Source: CAVPGH01 sp046726955 (GTDB lineage Bacteria > Acidobacteriota > Vicinamibacteria > Fen-336). Taken from it: a stretch of DNA of 6,551 bases. Both the position numbers and the translations under genes were made by a program. The stretch covers positions 1 to 6,551 of the forward strand of contig JBKPBQ010000065.1 of the NCBI GenBank assembly GCA_046726955.1, in the 5' to 3' direction. Every line of letters begins with the position of its first letter. The stretch's first letter is position 1. This document shows positions 1 to 5,049 of the stretch, one piece after another. The notes under the pieces were generated by a model. It had not been told where the DNA came from and made no database searches. It worked only from the letters and a program-made list of their open reading frames with translations.

Positions 1-2
1 AT

Positions 3-281
3 ATCACGCAGGTACAGTCGGGCATCATCGTCGAAGCGGCGCTTCGCAGCATCGTCTCCGCCCTTCAGGGAGGGCAGGAGGTCGAGATCCGGGGCTTCGG
101 AAGCTTCCGTTTCCGCAACCGCGCCCCCCGAAAGGGCCGCAACCCCAAGACCGGCGAGAAGGTGGACGTCCCGCCCAAGAAGATCCCGTACTTCAAGATG
201 GGGAAGGAGTTGAAGGCGCTCCTCAACGGCGCGGCGCCCTCGGAAGAGGCGAAGGCCCCGACTCCCGCCGCCGAGAGCTGA
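3..281 (+). CDS. HU/IHF family DNA-bending protein, 5' end cut by window
   Basis: This is the C-terminal 92 residues of a nucleoid-associated protein that binds and bends DNA as a dimer. The frame opens at position 3 with no start codon, and comparison with E. coli IHF-beta suggests about 16 N-terminal residues lie outside the window. The signature is clear: IRGFGSF at visible residues 29-35, RAPRKGRNPKTGEKV at 40-54 containing the beta-arm proline that intercalates into DNA (P48), and PYFKMGKEL at 62-70. After the usual family end near N75 there is an extra tail of about 17 residues rich in Ala, Pro and Glu, probably disordered. The RNPKTG arm and the KxIPYFKxGKEL ending suit IHF-beta-like proteins, but HU and IHF cannot be separated without the N-terminus. 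The acyltransferase gene starts 34 nt downstream on the same strand, so co-transcription is possible. Confidence 0.95.
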   Translation: MTQVQSGIIVEAALRSIVSALQGGQEVEIRGFGSFRFRNRAPRKGRNPKTGEKVDVPPKKIPYFKMGKELKALLNGAAPSEEAKAPTPAAES

Positions 282-315
282 TCCCTTCGTCGCGTCCGCC
301 GTCCGCCCGCTTCGC

Positions 316-1023
316 TTGAACGTCCTGCGCACTGCCCTGGTCGTCCTGTTCCTGGGCCCTTACGCGATCCTGGCCAGCGTCCTCGGCTACCCGATCGCGC
401 GCGTCATGGGCTCTCCCGCAGTCCTCTACGCGCTGGGCCGCTTCGGCGTCCGAACTTCTTTCCTGCTCGCCGGCATCCGCGTGTCCTTCGACGGGCTCGA
501 GAGGCTCGAGGAGTCTCGGAACACGGTGCTCATGCCCAACCACGTGAGCCACCTCGACGCCGCGATCCTGTTCGGGCTGCTCCCTGTCCAGTGGAAGGCC
601 GTCGTGAAGCGGGAGCTGTACCGCTTCCCCTTCGTGCACTACTGCCTGCGCTACGCCGGCTTCATCGACGTCGACCGCAAGGAGCCGTCCGAGGCCCGCT
701 CCGCGATCGCCCGCGCCGTCGCGTCGCTCAAGGCGGGCAGCGCCTTCATCATCTTTCCCGAAGGGACGCGCAGCGCTTCCGGCGAGCTCGGCCCCTTCAA
801 GAAAGGAGCCTTCGTGGTCGCGATCGAGGCGCAGAGCCGGATCGTGCCCGCGGCGATCCTCGACGCCGAGCGTCTCATGCCCAAGGGGGGCTTCTGCATC
901 CGCCCGGGGACGGTCCGCGTGCGGCTCCTGGACCCGGTGCAGGCGGGCGAGTACAGTTACGACGATCGAGACGGCCTGGTCGCCGAGGTGCGCGGGCGCA
1001 TCGCCAAGGCGCTGGCCAGTTAG
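316..1023 (+). CDS. plsC: 1-acyl-sn-glycerol-3-phosphate acyltransferase (PlsC family)
   Basis: The 235-residue protein belongs to the PlsC/LPLAT family, which transfers an acyl chain to lysophosphatidic acid at the inner membrane to give phosphatidic acid, the phospholipid precursor. All four family blocks are visible. Block I is NHVSHLD at residues 75-81, the HX4D catalytic pair being H76 and D81. Block II is GFIDVDR at 115-121, block III FPEGTRS at 147-153, and block IV IVPAAI at 176-181. A hydrophobic N-terminus (about residues 5-30) should anchor it to the membrane. Length is normal for the family. The start is TTG at 316: there is no ATG or GTG in frame upstream, and no clear Shine-Dalgarno is seen. 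It ends at a TAG inside the ribosome-binding region of the PilZ gene. Acyl substrate specificity cannot be read from sequence, and a related LPLAT role (for example lyso-ornithine lipid or another lysophospholipid) remains possible. Confidence 0.92.
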   Translation: MNVLRTALVVLFLGPYAILASVLGYPIARVMGSPAVLYALGRFGVRTSFLLAGIRVSFDGLERLEESRNTVLMPNHVSHLDAAILFGLLPVQWKAVVKRELYRFPFVHYCLRYAGFIDVDRKEPSEARSAIARAVASLKAGSAFIIFPEGTRSASGELGPFKKGAFVVAIEAQSRIVPAAILDAERLMPKGGFCIRPGTVRVRLLDPVQAGEYSYDDRDGLVAEVRGRIAKALAS

Positions 1024-1029
1024 GGAGGA
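1023..1029 (+). promoter_or_regulatory. Shine-Dalgarno of the PilZ gene
   Basis: GGGAGGA overlaps the last base of the acyltransferase stop codon and lies a few bases before the TTG at 1033. It is the strongest ribosome-binding site on the plus strand here. It supports the TTG start and suggests translation coupled to the upstream gene. The spacing (4 nt after GGAGG) is slightly short. Confidence 0.6.
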
Positions 1030-1032
1030 CGG

Positions 1033-1416
1033 TTGGTCGCACGGAGTCGGGCGAAGGCAGCGACGAAGGAGAAGAGGCGCACGGAGCGGATCGTGCCCTT
1101 CGTCGTTCCCTGCCGCATCGCGAAGGGGCGCAGCCGAACGCGCTACGCGGCCTACCTGACCGACCTCTCCCTGCGCGGCGGGCGCATCCACTGCGACGCG
1201 GCCGCTCCCGGCAAGGGGACGCCGGTCACGATCGAGATGCGGGTGGGCGGGCAGGTGACGTACCTGCGGCTGCCCGCAGCCGTGAAGTGGGTGCGATCGG
1301 CCGCGCGGGGCGGCCACGACTTCGGATTCACCTTCGGACGCCTGGCGCCGGGGGCCCGCGACGCGCTGGACGCGGCGCTCGGCCGCTTCCGTCGCCGCGC
1401 CGCCGAGATCGCCTGA
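1033..1416 (+). CDS. PilZ domain protein, predicted c-di-GMP receptor
   Basis: This 127-residue protein is essentially a single PilZ domain, the fold that binds cyclic di-GMP and passes the signal to motility, exopolysaccharide or other outputs. Both ligand motifs are intact: RxxxR at R15-R19 (RRTER), and DxSxxG at D44-G49 within TDLSLRGG. The late strand HDFGFTFGR (95-103) matches the usual PilZ ending. The first 14 residues are Arg/Lys/Ala-rich, without signal peptide or membrane segment, so it should be cytoplasmic. The TTG start at 1033 is preceded by GGGAGGA. The gap to the acyltransferase is 9 nt and to the next gene 8 nt, so the three genes almost certainly share a transcript. Stand-alone PilZ proteins act by binding a partner; the partner is not identified here, and the neighbouring small helical protein or the acyltransferase are candidates by position only. 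Confidence 0.88.
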   Translation: MVARSRAKAATKEKRRTERIVPFVVPCRIAKGRSRTRYAAYLTDLSLRGGRIHCDAAAPGKGTPVTIEMRVGGQVTYLRLPAAVKWVRSAARGGHDFGFTFGRLAPGARDALDAALGRFRRRAAEIA

Positions 1417-1424
1417 GCGAGGAC

Positions 1425-1823
1425 ATGGAAGACGACAGCTCCGAGAGGCGCCGGCCCACGCATCCCCTCGCCCCGGTGGGCGGATCGGGAGGGTGGCTCA
1501 CGCTGAAGGACGACGACCTGCTCTACCAGATCGAGTCGCTGGGGGACCGGCCGCACGACAAGGACCAGGCGCTCGTCGAGGTGCTGCAGAGCGACCGCCA
1601 CTTCTTCATCCGCCAGGAGGCGGCCAAGAAGATCCGCGACCCCGAGCTGCTCAAGGCCTTCGCCGCGGACCGGCACATCGGGCAGATCCTCGTGCGCCAG
1701 ATGACGCGCGCCGCGGACGTCGCGTATCTGGAGCGCCTGCGCGACGAGAGCCGCTACCTGGAGGTCCGCAAGGCCGCGGACGCGCAGCTCCGCCTCATCG
1801 CGAACCTGCACCGGAACAAGTAG
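1425..1823 (+). CDS. Small helical protein with HEAT-like repeats, function unknown
   Basis: I do not recognise a named family for this 132-residue protein. Residues 1-25 are polar, Arg/Pro/Gly-rich and probably disordered. From about residue 48 it is all helical, in three loosely repeating units of about 25 residues, beginning LVEVL at 50, LLKAF at 75 and YLERL at 101. Each has a short acidic/Arg turn (SDRHF, ADRHI, DESRY) and then a second helix (IRQEAAKKI, QILVRQM, EVRKAADAQL). This helix-turn-helix periodicity is HEAT/ARM-like and suggests a protein-binding scaffold. There is no signal peptide or membrane segment. The ATG at 1425 follows GAGGA with very tight spacing; a GTG lies a few codons later in the same frame. 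It ends the acyltransferase-PilZ transcript, 10 nt before the repeat element. A role as a PilZ partner is conjecture from position. Confidence 0.75.
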   Translation: MEDDSSERRRPTHPLAPVGGSGGWLTLKDDDLLYQIESLGDRPHDKDQALVEVLQSDRHFFIRQEAAKKIRDPELLKAFAADRHIGQILVRQMTRAADVAYLERLRDESRYLEVRKAADAQLRLIANLHRNK

Positions 1824-1833
1824 CCGGACCGCT

Positions 1834-1911
1834 GCAGGGTGCTGAAAAAGCAGCCTTCGCCCGACGCGCGCGCTGCCGCGCGCGGCGCAATGACACTTTT
1901 CAGCACCCTGC
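1834..1911. repeat. MITE-like element, short copy (78 bp)
   Basis: The ends form a perfect 15-bp inverted repeat: GCAGGGTGCTGAAAA at 1834-1848 and its complement at 1897-1911. Inside is another perfect stem, GCGCGCG at 1866-1872 with CGCGCGC at 1877-1883 and a 4-nt loop. The left 26 bases match the copy at 4901 with one mismatch, and the right 41 bases (1872-1912) match with four. The interior is 53 bp shorter than in that copy. There is no room for a transposase, so if mobile it would be nonautonomous. No target duplication is obvious. It fills almost all of the 88-nt gap between two convergent genes and could also act as a two-way transcription barrier, though it has no T-run outside the stem. 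Confidence 0.85.
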
Positions 1912-3045
1912 TCAGCGGGTCGCGCGCGCCGCGGAAGCCGCCCGAAAGGACGCGACCTCGGAGGCGATCCTTCGCACGTCGTCGAGCGGCAGCTCGGGAT
2001 AGAGCGGGAGCTGCAGGACCTCGCGCGAGAGCTGCTCGGAGACGGGAAGGTCGCCCGTCCTTCCCCCCGCGGCGGCCATGGCCGGCTGGAGATGGATCGG
2101 CCGCGGGTAGTGCACGGCGGTGGCGATGCCCTGCGCCTCGAGGTGGGCCTTGAGGGCGTCGCGCTCGGCCACGCGGATCGTGAAGAGATGCCAGGCGGAG
2201 CGGGCGCTTGGCCGCTCGCGCGGCAGCCGGACGCCGGGGACGTCGCGAAGCGCTTCGGTGTAGACGCGCACGCGCTCGCGGCGCTCCTCGTCCCACTGCG
2301 GCAGGTGGCGGAGCTTCACCCGCAGGATCGCGGCCTGCAGCGTGTCGAGGCGGCTGTTGGTGCCGACGATGACGTTGTCGTAGCGGTGGGTCCCCGCGCC
2401 GTGGTTGGCCATCTGCCGGACGCGCGCCACGAAGGCGGCGTCCGAGGAGACGACCATTCCCGCGTCCCCGTACGCCCCCAGGTTCTTGGCGGGGTAGAAG
2501 CTGAAGCAGGCGGCGTGGCCGAGCGCGCCCGCCCGCCGGCCCTCGTCCTCGGCGCCGTGGGCCTGTGCCGCATCCTCGAGCACGGGCAGCGCGTGGCGCG
2601 CCGCGATCCGGTTGATCGCCGCCATGGGCGCCGGGTGCCCGTAGAGGTGGACGGGAAGCACGAGGCGCGTGCGCGGGGTGATCGCGGCCTCGAGCCTGGC
2701 CGGGTCCATGGTGAAGGTATCGGGGTCCACGTCCACGAACACGGGACGCGCGCCGTTCACGAAGATGGCCTCCCCGGTGGCGATGAACGTGTTGGCGACC
2801 GTCACGACCTCGTCTCCGGGTCCGATGCCGTAGGCGCGCAGTGCGAGGACGAGCGCGTCCGTCCCGTTCGCCACCGCCACCGCCTGCCGCGCCCCGCAGT
2901 AGGCCGCGAACTCCGCTTCGAGGCGGGCGCACTCGTCGCCGAGGATGAACTGCGTCGACTCCAGGACGCGGGCTATCGCGGCGTCCACCTCGGGGCGGAT
3001 GCGCGCGAGCTGCGCTTTCAGGTCGACCATCGGCACCGGGGGCAT
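1912..3045 (-). CDS. DegT/DnrJ/EryC1/StrS family nucleotide-sugar aminotransferase
   Basis: This 377-residue PLP enzyme transfers an amino group, usually from glutamate, to a keto sugar on a nucleotide carrier, as in making amino sugars for O-antigen or other surface glycans. Visible features, in order, are the family start MVDLKAQ at residue 6, the cofactor phosphate loop NGTDAL at 60-65, EDAAQAHGA at 157-165 with D158 contacting the PLP ring, and FSFYPAKNLGAYGDAG at 181-196 with K187 as Schiff-base lysine. NSRLDTLQAAIL at 230-241 and VHYPRPIHLQPA at 311-322 follow. These late motifs resemble 3-keto-sugar aminotransferases such as WbpE, but the exact substrate is not determined. The ATG at 3045 is chosen for the GGAGGA just before it; ATG at 3030 is the alternative. 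It is the last gene of the minus operon, 43 nt after the HAD gene. Its stop codon touches the repeat element at 1911. Confidence 0.93.
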   Translation of the reverse strand: MPPVPMVDLKAQLARIRPEVDAAIARVLESTQFILGDECARLEAEFAAYCGARQAVAVANGTDALVLALRAYGIGPGDEVVTVANTFIATGEAIFVNGARPVFVDVDPDTFTMDPARLEAAITPRTRLVLPVHLYGHPAPMAAINRIAARHALPVLEDAAQAHGAEDEGRRAGALGHAACFSFYPAKNLGAYGDAGMVVSSDAAFVARVRQMANHGAGTHRYDNVIVGTNSRLDTLQAAILRVKLRHLPQWDEERRERVRVYTEALRDVPGVRLPRERPSARSAWHLFTIRVAERDALKAHLEAQGIATAVHYPRPIHLQPAMAAAGGRTGDLPVSEQLSREVLQLPLYPELPLDDVRRIASEVASFRAASAARATR

Positions 3046-3047
3046 GG

Positions 3048-3059
3048 TCCTCCATGCTA
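3048..3059 (-). promoter_or_regulatory. Start region of the aminotransferase: SD and possible -10
   Basis: Read on the minus strand, TAGCAT (3059-3054) is followed directly by GGAGGA (3053-3048), then two bases and the ATG at 3045. GGAGGA is a good Shine-Dalgarno for a transcript running in from the HAD gene. TAGCAT resembles a -10 box, but a transcript starting from it would begin after the Shine-Dalgarno and be leaderless. The two readings are alternatives. No good -35 lies at 16-18 nt. Confidence 0.45.
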
Positions 3060-3088
3060 CCCGGGCCCCGAGCGCGGGACCAAACGGC

Positions 3089-3730
3089 TCAGGCCAGCAG
3101 GCGCTCCACCGCGGCGGCGAGGCTCTCGGAGAACACGTCGGGTCGCGAGGCCTCGAGCGCCGGCCGATTGGGGAACCCTCCGGGGACGCCGACGGAGAAT
3201 GCGCCGGCCGCCTGCGCCATCTCCACGTCCTCGGGGCTGTCGCCGACGTAGGCGGCATCCTCCGCGCGCAGGCCGAGCCGTGAGAGGGCGAGGAGGAGGG
3301 GATCGGGGAACGGCTTCTTGCGGCTCGCCTCTCCGCCGCACACCACCGTCCGGAAATAGTGGGCAACACCGAGCGTTTCGAGCTCGCCGCGGACGCGCCC
3401 GCCGTCGCCGCTCGAGACGATCCCCAGAGCGAGCGAGCGCTCGTCGAGCCGGCGCAGCGCGTCCACGGCGCCCGGCACGAGGAAGCTCGTCTCGCGGGCG
3501 TAGCCCGCCAGCCAGAGCCGATCGGCCTCTTCCCAGGAGTCGCGGGGCAAGCCGACGGCTTCGTAGGTGCGCGTCCACTCCGGCGAGTACGTGGCCTGGA
3601 ACCGCGCCCGGTCGAAAGGCAAGCCGAAGGAGGCGAACACGTCCACGAAGCAGCGGAAGCTCTTCTCGGCCGAGTCCACGAGCGTGCCGTCCCAGTCGAA
3701 GAGCACGGCGCGCAGGTTGGGCGGGGTCAC
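3089..3730 (-). CDS. HAD superfamily hydrolase, phosphoglycolate phosphatase-like
   Basis: This 213-residue protein is a HAD subfamily I phosphatase with a small helical cap. All four catalytic motifs are present. Motif I is FDWDGTLVDS at 11-20, with nucleophile D12 and acid/base D14. Motif II is IVSSGDG at 104-110, motif III the lysine in RKKPFPDP near 138-139, and motif IV YVGDSPEDVEMA at 161-172 with D164 and D168 for magnesium. The cap spans about residues 22-85. The pattern is that of Gph/PpaX-type enzymes, which remove phosphate from small metabolites; the substrate is not readable and a sugar phosphate is equally possible. The start is GTG at 3730, which overlaps the TGA of the upstream DUF1634 gene as GTGA, a translational coupling arrangement. 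The same frame stays open far upstream, but there it is only the shadow of other genes. The aminotransferase follows after 43 nt. Confidence 0.9.
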   Translation of the reverse strand: MTPPNLRAVLFDWDGTLVDSAEKSFRCFVDVFASFGLPFDRARFQATYSPEWTRTYEAVGLPRDSWEEADRLWLAGYARETSFLVPGAVDALRRLDERSLALGIVSSGDGGRVRGELETLGVAHYFRTVVCGGEASRKKPFPDPLLLALSRLGLRAEDAAYVGDSPEDVEMAQAAGAFSVGVPGGFPNRPALEASRPDVFSESLAAAVERLLA

Positions 3731-4029
3731 GGCGAGGAGACTCGGGGCGCCGAGGGCGCGTGCACCGTGAGCCGCAGCGACACGGCGATCCCGGAGAGCA
3801 GCACGGCCAGGACTACGAGCGAGACTGCGCCGAAGAGCCAGTCGCGCCGCAGGAGGAGCCCCACGGTCAGGACGATCACACGGAGCACCGGCGTGAGCAT
3901 GAGGAGGACGATGCCGAGGCGCAGCCCCTCCGACCAGTGCCCGACGAGCCCGACGAGGAGGAGCGTCGCGCTCGCGGCGAGCCCCGCCGTCAGCGCTGTC
4001 TCGATCGCGCGCTCGAGCGGATTCGCCAT
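3727..4029 (-). CDS. DUF1634 family small integral membrane protein
   Basis: The 100-residue protein has three predicted membrane helices, at about residues 12-30, 37-60 and 66-86, and a short polar C-tail. The core LTPVLRVIVL followed by RRDWLFGAVSLVVL is the pattern I associate with DUF1634, a family of small membrane proteins usually encoded beside TauE/SafE (TSUP) permeases. No biochemical role is established for it to my knowledge; an accessory subunit of the neighbouring permease is the usual guess and is inference here. The ATG at 4029 follows the TGA of the TSUP gene with no bases between, and its own stop overlaps the HAD start by 4 nt. It is therefore locked between the two genes and very likely translated by re-initiation. 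Confidence 0.83.
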   Translation of the reverse strand: MANPLERAIETALTAGLAASATLLLVGLVGHWSEGLRLGIVLLMLTPVLRVIVLTVGLLLRRDWLFGAVSLVVLAVLLSGIAVSLRLTVHAPSAPRVSSP

Positions 4030-4845
4030 TCAGAGCGCCTTGCCGGCCATGAGCGCGCCGACGCCGAGCAGGATGGCGGCCATCAGGAACTTGAGCGACC
4101 GGGTGGGCAGGCGATGGGCAAGCCGCGCTCCCAGGAGGCTGCCGGGGAGCGCTCCGAGGGCGACGGCAGCGGCGACAGGCAGCACCACGTCGCCCCGGCC
4201 GTAATAGATGAAGGCGGATGCGGCGGCGGTCACGCCGATCATGAACGCGCTCGTGGCCGCGGCCACGCGGATGGGGACACCGCAGAACGTGTTCAGGACC
4301 GGTACCTTGATGATCCCGCCGCCGAGCCCCAGGAGACCGGAGATGGCTCCCGCGACGAGCGAGGCCACGAGAGCCACGGGCAGGCGCCGCACGCGGTAGA
4401 CGAAGGTGGTCGAGCCTTCGAGGAGCCGGCCGCCGAGCCGGCCCGGCTCGACCTCGAGGTCGGCGATGACGTTCCGTCGGCCCGAGCGCAGGACGACCAT
4501 GATCCCCATCGCGGCGAGAACGATCCCGAACAGCAGGAAGAGCTGCCGCTGCGAGAGGAGGGCGGCGGTGAGGCCCCCCGCGAGGCCGCCCACGGTCGTC
4601 GCCGCCTCGAGGGCGAGGCCCAGCCGCATGTTCACGAGCCCGCGGTCGAGGTTCACGGTCGAGGAGGCGGAGGCGGTGGCGATGACGGAGACGAGGCTCG
4701 CGGCGACGGCAGCCCGGAACGGGAAGCCGAACGCGAGGGTGAGGAGGGGAACGAGGAAGACGCCGCCTCCGAGACCGAGCAGGGAGCCCACGATGCCGGT
4801 GGCGCCGCCGAGGGCGAGCAGCAGCCAGGACGCGGAGTCGATCAA
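4030..4845 (-). CDS. TSUP (TauE/SafE) family membrane permease
   Basis: The 271-residue polytopic membrane protein has the internal two-fold repeat of TSUP transporters. Each half carries the glycine signature: GIVGSLLGLGGGVFLVPLL at 17-35, and AISGLLGLGGGIIKVPVL at 167-184. Each is followed by a small-residue helix (RAAVAASLVSVIATASA at 44-60, RVAAATSAFMIGVTAAASA at 193-211). A hydrophilic loop at about 120-155 joins the halves. Seven to nine helices are likely. The family moves small anions, mostly sulfur compounds such as sulfite, thiosulfate, taurine-derived acids or sulfoacetate, across the inner membrane. No sulfur gene lies nearby, so the substrate is open. The TTG at 4845 is the only usable start: a TAG in frame lies five codons upstream. 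No Shine-Dalgarno is seen; a possible promoter almost abuts the start. It is the first gene of the minus operon. Confidence 0.92.
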   Translation of the reverse strand: MIDSASWLLLALGGATGIVGSLLGLGGGVFLVPLLTLAFGFPFRAAVAASLVSVIATASASSTVNLDRGLVNMRLGLALEAATTVGGLAGGLTAALLSQRQLFLLFGIVLAAMGIMVVLRSGRRNVIADLEVEPGRLGGRLLEGSTTFVYRVRRLPVALVASLVAGAISGLLGLGGGIIKVPVLNTFCGVPIRVAAATSAFMIGVTAAASAFIYYGRGDVVLPVAAAVALGALPGSLLGARLAHRLPTRSLKFLMAAILLGVGALMAGKAL

Positions 4846-4854
4846 GACAGGGGA

Positions 4855-4883
4855 ATGCTAAGTCGGAAGCGCGCGGCGTACAA
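4855..4883 (-). promoter_or_regulatory. Possible promoter of the TSUP operon
   Basis: On the minus strand TTGTAC (4883-4878) is separated by exactly 17 nt from TAGCAT (4860-4855). The hexamers match the sigma-70 consensus at 3 and 4 of 6 positions. Transcription would start near 4848, two or three bases before the TTG at 4845, so the mRNA would be nearly leaderless, which fits the absence of a Shine-Dalgarno. The site lies 18 bp from the edge of the repeat at 4901. The plus-strand TACAAT at 4879-4884 overlaps its -35 and could serve the opposite direction, but it has no -35 of its own. Confidence 0.4.
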
Positions 4884-4900
4884 TCGCGGGCGTCCTCCGG

Positions 4901-5031
4901 GCAGGGTGCTGAAAATGCAGCCTTCGGGAGCCGCGCGCGCCTCAGCCTCGGAATTCGGCACCGACCCATCAGGCACTTGTGCGAAGGCATCGTTGCCGCG
5001 CGCCGCGTAAGGACACTTTTCAGCACCCTGC
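4901..5031. repeat. MITE-like element, long copy (131 bp)
   Basis: This is a second member of the family seen at 1834-1911, in the same orientation. The 15-bp terminal inverted repeats (4901-4915 and 5017-5031) are perfect and identical to those of the short copy. A second inverted pair, GCCTTCG at 4920-4926 and CGAAGGC at 4982-4988, lies inside the ends; the short copy keeps only its left arm. It therefore looks like the fuller form and the other like an internal deletion derivative. It sits between the divergent TSUP operon and the membrane protein gene at 5050, whose TTG start is only 18 nt past its right end. It codes for nothing I can support. Confidence 0.87.
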
Positions 5032-5049
5032 TATGGCCGGGACGTCACG

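Noticed and set aside
223..1317. 364-codon minus-strand open frame
   Set aside because: It lies opposite the HU/IHF, PlsC and PilZ genes and has the His/Asp/Arg/Ala-rich composition of a shadow frame.
591..1424. Upstream extension of the frame of the HEAT-like protein through the acyltransferase and PilZ genes
   Set aside because: The product there is Arg/Gly-rich noise overlapping two genes with intact motifs. The real gene starts at 1425.
2092..5010. 972-codon open frame on the plus strand, antisense to four genes
   Set aside because: It is a GC-rich shadow: the product is Arg/Gly/Glu-rich with no domain, it runs across gene borders and into the repeat element, and the minus-strand genes beneath it have complete catalytic motifs.
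3731..5026. Upstream extension of the HAD reading frame to 645 codons
   Set aside because: The extension is low-complexity Arg/Pro/Ala sequence overlapping the DUF1634 and TSUP genes and a repeat. The HAD fold starts right after the GTG at 3730.
1834..5031. CRISPR array or composite transposon
   Set aside because: There are only two copies about 3 kb apart, no regular spacers, and no transposase gene in or near either copy.
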